Source of the DNA: Streptomyces rhizoryzae
GTDB taxonomy: Bacteria; Actinomycetota; Actinomycetes; Streptomycetales; Streptomycetaceae
Assembly: GCF_023155275.1 (NCBI RefSeq)
Contig: NZ_JALMUV010000010.1
Location: 96,505-160,504 of the forward strand
Length of the DNA stretch: 64,000 bases
Reading direction: 5' to 3'
The notes under the pieces: model-generated
Databases searched by the model: none
Seen by the model: the letters and a program-made list of their open reading frames with translations, nothing else
What the model was told of the DNA's origin: nothing
Translations under genes and position numbers: made by a program
Part shown: piece after piece, positions 46,771 to 56,024 of the stretch
Position numbering within the stretch: position 1 is the first letter of the stretch
How the letters are laid out: the number at the start of each line of letters is the position of its first letter

Positions 46771-47190
46771 ATGCTGATCCCTCGCAGGGTCAAGCACCGC
46801 AAGCAGCACCACCCCAAGCGGAACGGTATGGCCAAGGGCGGTACCGAGCTGGCCTTCGGTGAGTACGGCATTCAGGCCGTGACCGCGGCCTACGTGACGA
46901 ACCGGCAGATCGAGTCCGCTCGTATCGCCATGACCCGTCACATCAAGCGTGGCGGCAAGGTGTGGATCAACATCTACCCGGACCGTCCGCTGACGAAGAA
47001 GCCGGCCGAGACCCGCATGGGTTCCGGTAAGGGTTCGCCGGAGTGGTGGATCGCGAACGTCAAGCCCGGTCGGGTGATGTTCGAGCTGTCTTTCCCGAAC
47101 GAAAAGGTTGCCAAGGAGGCGCTGACCCGCGCCGCCCACAAGCTTCCGATGAAGTGCCGCATCGTGCGGCGCGAGGCAGGTGAGTCGTGA
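46771..47190 (+). CDS. rplP: 50S ribosomal protein L16
   Basis: 139 residues starting [18 protein letters not shown]16 sits at the base of the A site and shapes tRNA accommodation. The ATG follows GGAACGGAGGG; the stop overlaps rpmC as TGATG. Confidence 0.97.
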   Translation: MLIPRRVKHRKQHHPKRNGMAKGGTELAFGEYGIQAVTAAYVTNRQIESARIAMTRHIKRGGKVWINIYPDRPLTKKPAETRMGSGKGSPEWWIANVKPGRVMFELSFPNEKVAKEALTRAAHKLPMKCRIVRREAGES

Positions 47191-47414
47191 TGGCGGCCGG
47201 TACCAAGGCGACCGAGCTGCGCGAGCTGAACAACGAGGACCTCGTTGGCAAGCTGCGTGAGGCCAAGGAGGAGCTGTTCAACCTCCGCTTCCAGGCGGCG
47301 ACCGGACAGCTCGAGAACCACGGCCGGCTGAAGGCCGTCCGCAAGGACATCGCCCGGATCTACACCCTGATGCGGGAGCGCGAGCTCGGCATCGAGACGG
47401 TGGAGAGCGCCTGA
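47190..47414 (+). CDS. rpmC: 50S ribosomal protein L29
   Basis: 74 residues: [18 protein letters not shown] then [22 protein letters not shown], a two-helix protein at the tunnel exit. The ATG within TGATG was chosen; a GTG three bases earlier adds one Met. Stop overlaps rpsQ. Confidence 0.96.
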   Translation: MAAGTKATELRELNNEDLVGKLREAKEELFNLRFQAATGQLENHGRLKAVRKDIARIYTLMRERELGIETVESA

Positions 47415-47695
47415 TGAGCGAGAAGAATGTGACTGAGACGAACGAGCGCGGTTTCCGCAAGACCCGTGAGGGTCTGGTCGTCAGCGACAAGATGGACAAG
47501 ACCGTCGTCGTCGCCGTCGAGGACCGCGTCAAGCACGCGCTGTACGGCAAGGTCATCCGCCGTACCAACAAGCTCAAGGCGCACGACGAGCAGAACGCTG
47601 CGGGCGTCGGCGACCGCGTCCTCCTCATGGAGACCCGGCCGCTGTCCGCGACCAAGCACTGGCGCGTCGTCGAGATCCTCGAGAAGGCCAAGTAA
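47414..47695 (+). CDS. rpsQ: 30S ribosomal protein S17
   Basis: 93 residues. An OB-fold protein that binds 16S rRNA early. Contains [24 protein letters not shown]. Last gene before the palindrome cluster that splits the S10 and spc parts. Confidence 0.96.
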   Translation: MSEKNVTETNERGFRKTREGLVVSDKMDKTVVVAVEDRVKHALYGKVIRRTNKLKAHDEQNAAGVGDRVLLMETRPLSATKHWRVVEILEKAK

Positions 47696-47700
47696 TCCCT

Positions 47701-47719
47701 CCTAGGGGGACCCCCTAGG
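47701..47719. repeat. 19-bp palindrome after rpsQ
   Basis: CCTAGGGGG, one central A, CCCCCTAGG: a perfect odd palindrome 5 bp after the rpsQ stop. In RNA it can fold with a short loop; it may be a weak terminator or attenuator. Confidence 0.7.
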
Positions 47720-47736
47720 AACAGTTCCGCCAGGCT

Positions 47737-47766
47737 CGGCAGGTGTTTCACGTGAAACACCTGCCG
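47737..47766. promoter_or_regulatory. parS-like ParB-binding site inside a 30-bp perfect palindrome
   Basis: The centre reads GTTTCACGTGAAAC, an exact match to the Streptomyces parS consensus. Symmetry continues on both sides to 15 bp per arm. It lies in the 99-bp gap between rpsQ and rplN. As DNA it should bind ParB; as RNA it would be a strong hairpin. Binding is inferred from sequence only. Confidence 0.75.
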
Positions 47767-47777
47767 GGAACCGGCAG
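47761..47777 (+). other. Hairpin overlapping the right arm of the parS-like palindrome
   Basis: CTGCCGG, loop GAA, CCGGCAG: a perfect 7-bp stem. It competes with the long palindrome for the same right-arm bases, so the transcript has two exclusive folds just ahead of rplN. Confidence 0.65.
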
Positions 47778-47794
47778 ACATTCAGGAGATAGAC

Positions 47795-48163
47795 GTGATC
47801 CAGCAGGAGTCGCGACTGCGCGTCGCCGACAACACTGGTGCGAAGGAGATCCTTTGCATCCGTGTTCTCGGTGGTTCCGGTCGCCGCTACGCGGGCATCG
47901 GTGACGTCATCGTCGCCACCGTCAAGGACGCGATCCCCGGTGGCAACGTGAAGAAGGGTGACGTCGTCAAGGCCGTCATCGTTCGCACCGTCAAGGAGCG
48001 CCGCCGTCCGGACGGCTCGTACATCCGCTTCGACGAGAACGCGGCCGTCATCCTCAAGAACGATGGCGACCCCCGCGGCACCCGCATCTTCGGCCCCGTG
48101 GGCCGGGAGCTGCGCGAGAAGAAGTTCATGAAGATCATCTCGCTCGCGCCGGAGGTGCTGTAA
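47795..48163 (+). CDS. rplN: 50S ribosomal protein L14
   Basis: 122 residues: [18 protein letters not shown] near the N terminus and [15 protein letters not shown] at the end. Binds at the subunit interface. GTG start after CAGGAGA. First gene of the spc segment, preceded by the palindrome cluster. Confidence 0.97.
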   Translation: MIQQESRLRVADNTGAKEILCIRVLGGSGRRYAGIGDVIVATVKDAIPGGNVKKGDVVKAVIVRTVKERRRPDGSYIRFDENAAVILKNDGDPRGTRIFGPVGRELREKKFMKIISLAPEVL

Positions 48164-48166
48164 CCG

Positions 48167-48490
48167 ATGAAGATCAAGAAGGGCGACCTGGTCCAGGTCA
48201 TCACCGGCAAGGACAAGGGCAAGCAGGGCAAGGTCATCGCGGCCTACCCCCGCGAGGACCGCGTCCTGGTCGAGGGTGTCAACCGGGTCAAGAAGCACAC
48301 CAAGGCCGGACAGACCGCTCGCGGTGCGCAGACCGGCGGCATTGTGACGACCGAGGCCCCCATCCACGTCAGCAACGTTCAGCTGGTCGTGGAGAAGGAC
48401 GGCAAGAAGGTCGTCACCCGCGTCGGGTACCGCTTTGACGACGAGGGCAACAAGATCCGCGTTGCCAAGCGGACCGGTGAGGACATCTGA
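48167..48490 (+). CDS. rplX: 50S ribosomal protein L24
   Basis: 107 residues with an N-terminal KOW motif ([20 protein letters not shown]). An assembly initiator for 23S rRNA. Starts three bases after rplN and overlaps rplE by one base. Confidence 0.96.
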   Translation: MKIKKGDLVQVITGKDKGKQGKVIAAYPREDRVLVEGVNRVKKHTKAGQTARGAQTGGIVTTEAPIHVSNVQLVVEKDGKKVVTRVGYRFDDEGNKIRVAKRTGEDI

Positions 48491-49050
48491 TGACTGCCAC
48501 CACCAACGCGCCGCGCCTCAAGACGCGCTACCGCGAAGAGATCGCCGGGAAGCTGAAGGACGAGTTCTCCTACGAGAACGTCATGCAGATCCCCGGTCTG
48601 ACCAAGATCGTGGTCAACATGGGTGTGGGCGACGCCGCCCGCGACTCCAAGCTGATCGAGGGCGCCGTGCGCGACCTGGCCACGATCACCGGCCAGAAGC
48701 CGGCCGTCACCAAGGCCCGGAAGTCCATCGCGCAGTTCAAGCTGCGTGAGGGTCAGCCGATCGGCGCCCACGTCACCCTCCGCGGTGACCGCATGTGGGA
48801 GTTCCTGGACCGCCTGCTGTCGCTGGCGCTGCCGCGCATCCGCGACTTCCGTGGTCTGTCCCCCAAGCAGTTCGACGGTCGGGGCAACTACACCTTCGGT
48901 CTCACCGAGCAGGTCATGTTCCACGAGATCGACCAGGACAAGATCGACCGCACCCGGGGTATGGACATCACCGTGGTCACCACGGCGACCAACGACGACG
49001 AGGGCCGCGCCCTGCTTCGTCACCTCGGCTTCCCGTTCAAGGAGGCGTGA
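48490..49050 (+). CDS. rplE: 50S ribosomal protein L5
   Basis: 186 residues. Binds 5S rRNA in the central protuberance and contacts P-site tRNA. Contains [18 protein letters not shown]. Its start overlaps the rplX stop. Confidence 0.97.
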   Translation: MTATTNAPRLKTRYREEIAGKLKDEFSYENVMQIPGLTKIVVNMGVGDAARDSKLIEGAVRDLATITGQKPAVTKARKSIAQFKLREGQPIGAHVTLRGDRMWEFLDRLLSLALPRIRDFRGLSPKQFDGRGNYTFGLTEQVMFHEIDQDKIDRTRGMDITVVTTATNDDEGRALLRHLGFPFKEA

Positions 49051-49055
49051 GCGAG

Positions 49056-49241
49056 ATGGCGAAGAAGGCTCTGATTGCCAAGGCTGCTCGCAAGCCGAAG
49101 TTCGGTGTGCGCGCGTACACCCGCTGCCAGCGCTGCGGCCGTCCGCACTCCGTGTACCGCAAGTTCGGCCTGTGCCGCGTGTGCCTTCGTGAGATGGCTC
49201 ACCGTGGCGAGCTGCCGGGCGTGACCAAGAGCTCCTGGTAA
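49056..49241 (+). CDS. rpsZ: 30S ribosomal protein S14, short zinc form
   Basis: 61 residues, the short type Z form with two CxxC pairs (CQRC and CRVC) that bind zinc. Streptomycetes carry a longer zinc-free paralogue elsewhere for zinc starvation. Good ribosome binding site AAGGAGG in the end of rplE. Confidence 0.96.
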   Translation: MAKKALIAKAARKPKFGVRAYTRCQRCGRPHSVYRKFGLCRVCLREMAHRGELPGVTKSSW

Positions 49242-49289
49242 ACCCCTAGTTGGGTTTCACCGGAGGCTCTCGGTAAGCAACCGGTCGGC

Positions 49290-49335
49290 GGGCGCCCAGG
49301 CCCCCTTCCCGTACGCTGGAAGGGTTTGGGCGCCC
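49290..49335 (+). other. Two-tier hairpin in the rpsZ-rpsH gap
   Basis: An outer 8-bp stem GGGCGCCC/GGGCGCCC (49290-49297 with 49328-49335) encloses an inner 7-bp stem CCCTTCC/GGAAGGG (49303-49309 with 49318-49324). It lies in a 239-bp gap inside an otherwise compact operon. It could be an attenuator or a ribosomal-protein target. Confidence 0.6.
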
Positions 49336-49480
49336 CGCCGCCCCAGACCGACCGCGGGCCCAGCCCGCATAACGTCGCTTACTACGCCGTAGGTCCCCGC
49401 GCCGCACCCGTCCCGACCGAGCTCGGGGAGAGGGATGGCGCAGATAGGAAACCCCGGCGAGAGAGGCCGAAGGCCAATTC

Positions 49481-49879
49481 ATGACCATGACTGATCCCAT
49501 CGCAGACATGCTGACCCGTCTGCGGAACGCGAACTCGGCGTACCACGACACCGTGACGATGCCGCACAGCAAGATCAAGTCGCACATCGCGGAAATCCTC
49601 CAGCAGGAGGGTTACATCACGGGCTGGCGCGTCGAGGACGCCGAGGTGGGCAAGAACCTCGTCCTCGACCTCAAGTTCGGCCCGAACCGCGAGCGCTCGA
49701 TCGCCGGCATCAAGCGGATCTCGAAGCCGGGTCTGCGGGTCTACGCCAAGTCCACCAACCTGCCGAAGGTCCTCGGTGGCCTGGGCGTGGCCATCATCTC
49801 CACGTCCCACGGTCTCCTGACCGGCCAGCAGGCGCAGAAGAAGGGCGTGGGTGGGGAAGTCCTCGCCTACGTCTGGTAA
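49481..49879 (+). CDS. rpsH: 30S ribosomal protein S8
   Basis: 132 residues starting [21 protein letters not shown] central 16S rRNA-binding protein. In E. coli S8 represses the spc operon through an mRNA site near rplE; the gap upstream here contains a notable hairpin that may play a similar part. The ATG lies after GAGAGG. Confidence 0.97.
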   Translation: MTMTDPIADMLTRLRNANSAYHDTVTMPHSKIKSHIAEILQQEGYITGWRVEDAEVGKNLVLDLKFGPNRERSIAGIKRISKPGLRVYAKSTNLPKVLGGLGVAIISTSHGLLTGQQAQKKGVGGEVLAYVW

Positions 49880-49900
49880 CAGGGAACGGAGGAAAAGCTA

Positions 49901-50440
49901 ATGTCGCGTATTGGCAAGCTGCCCATCCAGGTTCCCGCTGGTGTGGACGTCACCATCGAGGGCCGCACGGTCAACGTGAAGGGCCCCAAGGGTTCCCTTT
50001 CGCACACCGTCGCGGCGCCCATCGAGGTCGCCAAGGGTGAGGACGGCGCCATCGCCGTCTCCCGCCCGAACGACGAGCGGCAGAACAAGGCCCTGCACGG
50101 CCTGTCCCGCACGCTGGTGGCGAACATGATCACCGGCGTGACCCAGGGCTACGTGAAGAAGCTCGAGATCAGCGGTGTTGGTTACCGCGTCCAGGCCAAG
50201 GGCTCCAACCTGGAGTTCTCCCTGGGCTACAGCCACCCGATCCTGATCGAGGCCCCCGAGGGCATCTCGTTCAAGGTCGAGTCGCCGACGAAGTTCAGCG
50301 TCGAGGGCATCGACAAGCAGAAGGTCGGCGAGGTCGCCGCGAACATCCGCAAGCTGCGGAAGCCCGACCCGTACAAGGCCAAGGGCGTCAAGTACGAGGG
50401 CGAAGTCATCCGCCGCAAGGTCGGAAAGGCTGGTAAGTAA
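49901..50440 (+). CDS. rplF: 50S ribosomal protein L6
   Basis: 179 residues: [19 protein letters not shown] and the C-terminal signature [14 protein letters not shown]. Near the factor-binding centre. Follows rpsH by 21 bp. Confidence 0.97.
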   Translation: MSRIGKLPIQVPAGVDVTIEGRTVNVKGPKGSLSHTVAAPIEVAKGEDGAIAVSRPNDERQNKALHGLSRTLVANMITGVTQGYVKKLEISGVGYRVQAKGSNLEFSLGYSHPILIEAPEGISFKVESPTKFSVEGIDKQKVGEVAANIRKLRKPDPYKAKGVKYEGEVIRRKVGKAGK

Positions 50441-50443
50441 GCC

Positions 50444-50827
50444 ATGGCATACGGTGTGAAGATCGCTAAGGGCAACGCCTACAAGCGCGCTGCCGCCAAG
50501 CGTCGCCACATCCGGATCCGCAAGCGGATTTCGGGTACGCCCGAGCGTCCTCGTCTGGTCGTGACGCGCTCCAACCGCGGCATCTTCGCCCAGGTCATCG
50601 ACGACATCCAGGGTCACACCCTGGCGTCGGCGTCGACCCTGGACGCGTCGATCCGCGGCGGCGAGGGCGACAAGAGCGCTCAGGCCAAGAAGGTCGGCGC
50701 CCTGGTGGCGGAGCGCGCCAAGGCCGCCGGCGTCGAGGCCGTCGTGTTCGACCGCGGTGGCAAGCAGTACGCCGGGCGGATTGCCGCTCTGGCCGACGCC
50801 GCCCGCGAAGCCGGGCTGAAGTTCTAA
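50444..50827 (+). CDS. rplR: 50S ribosomal protein L18
   Basis: 127 residues. Binds 5S rRNA with L5. Arg-rich N terminus ([18 protein letters not shown]) and C-terminal [21 protein letters not shown]. Three bases after rplF. Confidence 0.97.
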   Translation: MAYGVKIAKGNAYKRAAAKRRHIRIRKRISGTPERPRLVVTRSNRGIFAQVIDDIQGHTLASASTLDASIRGGEGDKSAQAKKVGALVAERAKAAGVEAVVFDRGGKQYAGRIAALADAAREAGLKF

Positions 50828-50874
50828 AGCCCCGGTTCCGGAGCTAGCGGACGCAAACGAGAGAGGTAAATCCA

Positions 50875-51477
50875 ATGGCTGGACCCCAGCGCCGCGGGAG
50901 CGGTGCCGGTGGCGGCGAGCGGCGGGACCGGAAGGGTCGCGACGGTGGCGCTGCCGCCGAGAAGACCGCGTACGTTGAGCGCGTTGTCGCGATCAACCGC
51001 GTCGCCAAGGTTGTCAAGGGTGGTCGTCGTTTCAGCTTCACCGCGCTGGTCGTGGTGGGCGACGGTGACGGCACCGTAGGTGTCGGTTACGGCAAGGCCA
51101 AGGAAGTTCCGGCTGCCATCGCCAAGGGCGTGGAAGAGGCCAAGAAGAACTTCTTCAAGGTCCCCCGTATCGCCGGTACCGTTCCGCACCCGATCCAGGG
51201 CGAGAAGGCTGCGGGCGTCGTCCTGCTCAAGCCGGCTTCCCCCGGTACCGGTGTGATCGCCGGTGGCCCGGTGCGTGCCGTCCTGGAGTGCGCCGGTATC
51301 CACGACGTGCTGAGCAAGTCGCTCGGCTCGTCGAACCCGATCAACATCGTGCACGCCACGGTGGAGGCGCTCAAGGGCCTGCAGCGGCCCGAGGAGATCG
51401 CCGCCCGCCGCGGCCTGCCGCTGGAGGACGTGGCTCCCGCCGCTCTGCTGCGGGCGCGTGCCGGGGTGGGTGCGTAA
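50875..51477 (+). CDS. rpsE: 30S ribosomal protein S5
   Basis: 200 residues with a Gly/Arg-rich N-terminal extension of about 25 residues. The S5 signature [19 protein letters not shown] is intact. It affects decoding accuracy and is the spectinomycin-resistance locus in other bacteria. ATG after GAGAGG; overlaps rpmD by TAATG. Confidence 0.97.
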   Translation: MAGPQRRGSGAGGGERRDRKGRDGGAAAEKTAYVERVVAINRVAKVVKGGRRFSFTALVVVGDGDGTVGVGYGKAKEVPAAIAKGVEEAKKNFFKVPRIAGTVPHPIQGEKAAGVVLLKPASPGTGVIAGGPVRAVLECAGIHDVLSKSLGSSNPINIVHATVEALKGLQRPEEIAARRGLPLEDVAPAALLRARAGVGA

Positions 51478-51659
51478 TGGCCCGTCTCGAGATCACGCAG
51501 GTCAAGTCCCTGATCGGCAGCAAGCAGAACCACCGCGACACCCTGCGTTCGCTCGGTCTGAAGAAGATCAACGACGTGGTTGTCAAGGAGGACCGTCCCG
51601 AGTACCGCGGCATGGTGCACACCGTCCGCCACCTCGTGTCGGTCAAGGAGGTCGACTGA
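51477..51659 (+). CDS. rpmD: 50S ribosomal protein L30
   Basis: 60 residues: [19 protein letters not shown] to [11 protein letters not shown]. The small L30 family binds 23S rRNA. It uses the overlapping TAATG with rpsE and is followed by rplO one base later. Confidence 0.96.
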   Translation: MARLEITQVKSLIGSKQNHRDTLRSLGLKKINDVVVKEDRPEYRGMVHTVRHLVSVKEVD

Positions 51660-51660
51660 C

Positions 51661-52116
51661 ATGGCGGAGAGCAACCCGCTGAAGGTCCACAACCTCCGGC
51701 CCGCCCCTGGCGCCAAGACCGCCAAGACCCGTGTCGGTCGTGGTGAGGCGTCCAAGGGTAAGACCGCTGGTCGTGGTACCAAGGGCACCAAGGCCCGTTA
51801 CCAGGTTCCGGAGCGCTTCGAGGGTGGGCAGATGCCCCTCCACATGCGCCTCCCGAAGCTGAAGGGCTTCAAGAACCCCGCCCACAAGCAGTTCCAGGTC
51901 GTGAACCTGGACCGGCTGGCCGCGCTCTACCCGCAGGGTGGCGAGGTCACGGTGGCCGACCTGGTCGCCAAGGGTGCGGTGCGCAAGAACGAGCTCGTCA
52001 AGGTCCTGGGCCAGGGCGAGATCTCCGTGGCGCTCCAGGTGACGGTGGACTCCGTCTCCGGCTCCGCCAAGGAGAAGATTGCCGCTGCCGGCGGCAGCGT
52101 CACCGAACTCCTCTGA
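51661..52116 (+). CDS. rplO: 50S ribosomal protein L15
   Basis: 151 residues. Late-assembly 23S rRNA-binding protein with the Gly/Lys/Arg-rich N terminus ([19 protein letters not shown]). Last gene of the spc ribosomal block before a terminator. Confidence 0.97.
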   Translation: MAESNPLKVHNLRPAPGAKTAKTRVGRGEASKGKTAGRGTKGTKARYQVPERFEGGQMPLHMRLPKLKGFKNPAHKQFQVVNLDRLAALYPQGGEVTVADLVAKGAVRKNELVKVLGQGEISVALQVTVDSVSGSAKEKIAAAGGSVTELL

Positions 52117-52133
52117 GTTCGTTGGTTCAACTG

Positions 52134-52167
52134 ACCGGGGATGCCCACTGTTTGGGGCATCCCCGGT
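52134..52167 (+). terminator. Terminator between rplO and secY
   Basis: Perfect 13-bp stem (52134-52146 with 52155-52167), 8-nt loop, followed by TGGTCGTT. Suggests secY is transcribed mainly from its own promoter. Confidence 0.75.
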
Positions 52168-52173
52168 TGGTCG

Positions 52174-52202
52174 TTCCACGGGGGTACGGTCGCCGGTAAG
52201 GT
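52174..52202 (+). promoter_or_regulatory. Possible secY promoter
   Basis: TTCCAC, 17-bp spacer, TAAGGT, just after the rplO terminator. Moderate match; would give a leader of about 135 nt. Confidence 0.4.
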
Positions 52203-52344
52203 GGCCTGCACTGTTTGATTTGTCCGGGGTCCGCCCCGGCACCCGCCGTGCGGGCGAACCCCGCGCGGTACAGCCGCTACGTATTCGTCGATCCTCAAGA
52301 CCGTCACCTCCTGGCCTTATGAGGCGGGAGGCGCAGGAGGCACC

Positions 52345-53658
52345 GTGCTCACCGCGTTCGCCCGAGCGTTCAAGACGCCCGACCTGCGCAAGAAGCTGCT
52401 GTTCACGTTGGGCATCATCGTGCTCTACCGGATCGGAGCGCACGTCCCGGTCCCAGGGGTGAACTACGCGAACGTCGAGACCTGCATGAAGCAGGCTGGC
52501 GGCAACAGCGGGTTGTTCGCCCTGGTGAACATGTTCAGCGGTGGAGCGCTGCTGCAGATCACGATCTTCGCGCTGGGGATCATGCCGTACATCACGGCGA
52601 GCATCATCCTCCAGCTGCTGACCGTGGTGATCCCCCGGCTGGAGGCCCTCAAGAAGGAGGGCCAGACCGGCCAGGCGAAGATCACCCAGTACACCCGCTA
52701 CCTGACCGTGGCGCTCGCCGTCCTCCAGGGCACCGGCCTGGTGGCCACCGCCCGCAGCGGCGCCCTCTTCCAGAGCTGCCCGGTCGCCAGCCAGATCGTT
52801 CCCAGCGACTCGATCTTCACCACCATCACGATGGTGATCACGATGACCGCGGGCACCTGCCTGATCATGTGGCTCGGTGAGCTGGTCACCGACCGCGGTA
52901 TCGGCAACGGCATGTCGATCCTGATGTTCATCTCGATCGCCGCCGGCTTCCCGGGCGCGCTGTGGCAGATCAAGCTGACCGGCAAGCTCGCCGACGGCTG
53001 GATCGAGTTCTTCTCGGTGATCGCGGTGGGCCTGGCGATGGTCGCGCTGGTGGTCTTCGTCGAGCAGGCGCAGCGGCGCATCCCGGTGCAGTACGCGAAG
53101 CGGATGATCGGGCGCCGGTCCTACGGCGGTACGTCCACCTACATCCCGCTCAAGGTGAACCAGGCAGGTGTGATTCCTGTCATCTTCGCGTCGTCGCTGC
53201 TCTACATTCCCGCGCTGATCGCTCAGTTCAGCGGGTCGAAGGCGGCCTGGGCGACCTGGATCGCCACCAACTTCACCAAGGGAAATCACCCCGTTTACAT
53301 CGTTACGTACTTCTTGCTGATCGTTTTCTTCGCCTTCTTCTACGTGGCCATCAGCTTCAACCCCGAAGAAGTTGCCGACAACATGAAGAAGTATGGTGGC
53401 TTCATCCCGGGCATCCGGGCTGGTCGCCCGACGGCCGAGTACCTCAGCTACGTGCTCAACCGGATCACGTGGCCGGGCTCGCTGTACCTGGGGCTGATCG
53501 CGCTCGTACCAACAGTGGCGTTGGTGCTGTTCAACGCGAACCAGAACTTCCCGTTCGGCGGGACGAGCATCCTGATCATCGTGGGTGTGGGTCTGGAGAC
53601 CGTGAAGCAGATCGAGAGCCAGCTTCAGCAGCGCAACTACGAAGGGTTCCTCCGCTGA
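52345..53658 (+). CDS. secY: Preprotein translocase subunit SecY
   Basis: 437 residues with ten membrane spans, the protein-conducting channel. Characteristic plug and gate regions around IGAHVPVPGVN and the loop QAQRRIPVQYAKR are present. GTG start after GGAGGCAC. It works with SecE encoded about 29 kb away in this window. Overlaps adk by TGATG. Confidence 0.97.
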   Translation: MLTAFARAFKTPDLRKKLLFTLGIIVLYRIGAHVPVPGVNYANVETCMKQAGGNSGLFALVNMFSGGALLQITIFALGIMPYITASIILQLLTVVIPRLEALKKEGQTGQAKITQYTRYLTVALAVLQGTGLVATARSGALFQSCPVASQIVPSDSIFTTITMVITMTAGTCLIMWLGELVTDRGIGNGMSILMFISIAAGFPGALWQIKLTGKLADGWIEFFSVIAVGLAMVALVVFVEQAQRRIPVQYAKRMIGRRSYGGTSTYIPLKVNQAGVIPVIFASSLLYIPALIAQFSGSKAAWATWIATNFTKGNHPVYIVTYFLLIVFFAFFYVAISFNPEEVADNMKKYGGFIPGIRAGRPTAEYLSYVLNRITWPGSLYLGLIALVPTVALVLFNANQNFPFGGTSILIIVGVGLETVKQIESQLQQRNYEGFLR

Positions 53659-54311
53659 TGCGAATCGTCCTCGTCGGACCCCCGGGGGCCGGTAAGGGTA
53701 CGCAGGCCGCGTACCTCGCCAAGAACCTCGCGATCCCGCACATCTCCACGGGGGACCTGTTCCGGGCCAACATCTCCCAGGGCACGCCCCTGGGTGTCGA
53801 GGCCAAGTCCTACATGGACGCCGGCAACCTCGTGCCCGACTCGGTCACCATCGGGATGGCCGAGGACCGCATGGAGCAGGCCGACGCGGCGGACGGCTTC
53901 CTGCTGGACGGCTTCCCGCGCAACCTCGGCCAGGCCGAGGCGCTCGACGCCTACCTGGAGCGCAAGGGGCTGACGCTGGACGCCGTCCTGGACCTGGAGG
54001 TCCCGGAGGACGAGGTCGTCAAGCGGATCGCCGGCCGGCGGATCTGCCGGAAGGACTCCAGCCACGTCTTCCACGTCGAGTACAACAAGCCGGCGGCCGA
54101 GGGTGTCTGCGACGCCTGCGGCGGCGAGCTGTACCAGCGGGAGGACGACCGCGAGGAGACCGTCCGCAAGCGGCTGGAGGTCTACCACTCGGAGACCGAG
54201 CCGATCATCGACTACTACAAGGCCCAGGACCTGGTCGTGACGATCCCGGCCCTCGGCAAGGTCGCGGAGGTCACCCAGCGGGCGATGCACGCCCTGGGTC
54301 GCGGCGAGTAA
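53658..54311 (+). CDS. adk: Adenylate kinase
   Basis: 217 residues. P-loop GPPGAGKGTQA at 7-17; the LID domain contains a zinc-type cysteine set (CRKD, CDACGGEL), the long bacterial form. Interconverts ATP plus AMP with two ADP. Start inside the secY stop (TGATG), a standard actinobacterial arrangement. Confidence 0.96.
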   Translation: MRIVLVGPPGAGKGTQAAYLAKNLAIPHISTGDLFRANISQGTPLGVEAKSYMDAGNLVPDSVTIGMAEDRMEQADAADGFLLDGFPRNLGQAEALDAYLERKGLTLDAVLDLEVPEDEVVKRIAGRRICRKDSSHVFHVEYNKPAAEGVCDACGGELYQREDDREETVRKRLEVYHSETEPIIDYYKAQDLVVTIPALGKVAEVTQRAMHALGRGE

Positions 54312-54414
54312 GCAGCAGCACGGTACGGCCGCGGTGTCCCCGAGGGGCGCCGCGGCCGTAGTGTTGGTCCAGCGGGAAATACCCGGGACGAGAGTGAAGG
54401 CGGAAGGCACCGGC

Positions 54415-55251
54415 ATGCTGGAGATCAAGAACCCCGCGCAGATCGCGAAGATGCGCGAGGCGGGGCTGGTGGTCGCCGCCATCCACGCGGCCACCCGGGA
54501 GGCCGCGGTGCCCGGCGCCACCACCCAGGACCTGGACGAGGTCGCGCGCAAGGTCCTCGCCGAGCACGGCGCCAAGTCGAACTTCCTCGGTTACGGCGGC
54601 TTCCCCGCCACCATCTGCACCTCGGTGAACGACGTGGTCGTGCACGGCATCCCGTCCGCCGACACGGTGCTCCAGGACGGCGACATCATCTCCATCGACT
54701 GCGGCGCGATCATCGACGGCTGGCACGGGGACGCCGCGTACACCGCCTTCGTCGGCTCCGGTCACGCGCCGGAGCTGGTGGAGCTGAGCCGGGTCACCGA
54801 GGAGTCGATGTGGGCCGGCATCGCCGCGGTGGCCAAGGGCAACCGGCTGGTGGACATCTCCAAGGCCATCGAGGGCTACATCCGCCGCCAGCCGCGGCCG
54901 TCCAGCGGCAAGTACGGCATCGTCGAGGACTACGGCGGCCACGGCATCGGCTCGCAGATGCACATGGACCCGCACCTGCTGAACTACGTCGACCGCAAGC
55001 GGGGCCGCGGCCCGAAGCTGGTCCCCGGCTTCTGCATCGCGATCGAGCCGATGGTCAACCTCGGCACCGCCAAGACCCACGTGCTCGACGACGACTGGAC
55101 GGTCAAGACCAACGACGGCAGCTGGTCCTCGCACTGGGAGCACTCGGTCGCGCTGACCGAGGACGGTCCGCTGGTGCTCACCGCGCCGGACGGCGGCAAG
55201 GCCAAGCTGGCGAGCCTCGGGATCACCGCCGCGCCGGATCCCCTGGCCTGA
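54415..55251 (+). CDS. map: Methionine aminopeptidase, type I
   Basis: 278 residues. Removes the initiator Met from nascent proteins. Metal ligands typical of the family are seen: IISIDCGAIIDGWHGDAAYT (Asp pair), HGIGSQMHMDPH (His), IEPMV (Glu) and EHSVALTE (Glu). The ATG at 54415 matches the family N terminus MLEIKNPAQIAKMREAG and follows GGAAGG; a longer frame starting at 54334 adds 27 unlike residues. Follows adk by about 100 bp. Confidence 0.96.
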   Translation: MLEIKNPAQIAKMREAGLVVAAIHAATREAAVPGATTQDLDEVARKVLAEHGAKSNFLGYGGFPATICTSVNDVVVHGIPSADTVLQDGDIISIDCGAIIDGWHGDAAYTAFVGSGHAPELVELSRVTEESMWAGIAAVAKGNRLVDISKAIEGYIRRQPRPSSGKYGIVEDYGGHGIGSQMHMDPHLLNYVDRKRGRGPKLVPGFCIAIEPMVNLGTAKTHVLDDDWTVKTNDGSWSSHWEHSVALTEDGPLVLTAPDGGKAKLASLGITAAPDPLA

Positions 55252-55300
55252 TGTCCGGCCCGCGGCGTAACGATCTCCGCGGGTGGGCAATAACCCTGGA

Positions 55301-55330
55301 TTCGTCTTTTCTCAGGCACTGACGTAGACT
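55301..55330 (+). promoter_or_regulatory. Probable infA promoter
   Basis: TTCGTC, 18-bp spacer, TAGACT. Lies in the 171-bp gap between map and infA, giving a leader of about 85 nt. Confidence 0.5.
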
Positions 55331-55422
55331 GACGCGTCGGCTCTCGTGCATCCGTGTGCCCGCACATCGGGTGCCGGCCGTGCACATGAGTCGATCAAGG
55401 TAGCCGATCCGAAAGGCGAAGC

Positions 55423-55644
55423 GTGGCCAAGAAGCAAGGTGCCATCGAGATCGAGGGCACCGTGATCGAGTCTCTGCCGAACGCGATGTTCAAGGTGGAG
55501 CTCCAGAACGGTCACAAGGTCCTCGCGCACATCAGCGGCAAGATGCGGATGCACTACATCCGTATCCTCCCGGATGACCGGGTCGTCGTGGAGCTCTCTC
55601 CCTACGACCTGACGCGTGGCCGTATCGTCTACCGCTACAAGTAG
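55423..55644 (+). CDS. infA: Translation initiation factor IF-1
   Basis: 73 residues, one OB fold: [20 protein letters not shown] to [12 protein letters not shown]. Occupies the A site of the 30S subunit during initiation. GTG start after GAAAGG. Followed by rpmJ at 60 bp. Confidence 0.97.
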   Translation: MAKKQGAIEIEGTVIESLPNAMFKVELQNGHKVLAHISGKMRMHYIRILPDDRVVVELSPYDLTRGRIVYRYK

Positions 55645-55704
55645 ATCTTGCCGGCGCCCCGCTCCCGTGGGGCAGCGGCACTGACCCGGAGAACCTCACA
55701 TCCC

Positions 55705-55818
55705 ATGAAGGTCAAGCCGAGCGTCAAGAAGATCTGCGACAAGTGCAAGGTGATCCGCCGCCACGGCCGGGTCATGGTCATCTGCGACAACCTGCGCCAC
55801 AAGCAGCGCCAGGGCTGA
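55705..55818 (+). CDS. rpmJ: 50S ribosomal protein L36, zinc form
   Basis: 37 residues starting [20 protein letters not shown]. The CxxC pair, a later Cys (VICDN) and His (LRH) form the zinc-binding site of the C+ type. Too short for common open-frame cut-offs but clear by sequence and position between infA and rpsM. Ribosome binding site GGAGAA. Confidence 0.96.
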   Translation: MKVKPSVKKICDKCKVIRRHGRVMVICDNLRHKQRQG

Positions 55819-55917
55819 CGCACGCCGACCTCCTGCACTCCCGCAGATCGCGCGACGCAAGCACAACACGTACATACGCAGTCACCCGACCCCCGCGCCG
55901 CGCGCGAGGGACGACAC

Positions 55918-55937
55918 CCCCGGCTCGGAGGCCGGGG
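55918..55937 (+). other. Hairpin in the rpmJ-rpsM gap
   Basis: 7-bp stem CCCCGGC/GCCGGGG with loop TCGGAG, in the 206-bp stretch before rpsM. Possibly an attenuator or S4/S13 target; no T run. Confidence 0.4.
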
Positions 55938-56024
55938 ACCCGGCTCGTAACGCTGCACACGCTGCAGAGTCTTACGGGAACGGTGCTGCGGAAGACCTCC
56001 GAATAGCCATCAGGAGCCACATCA

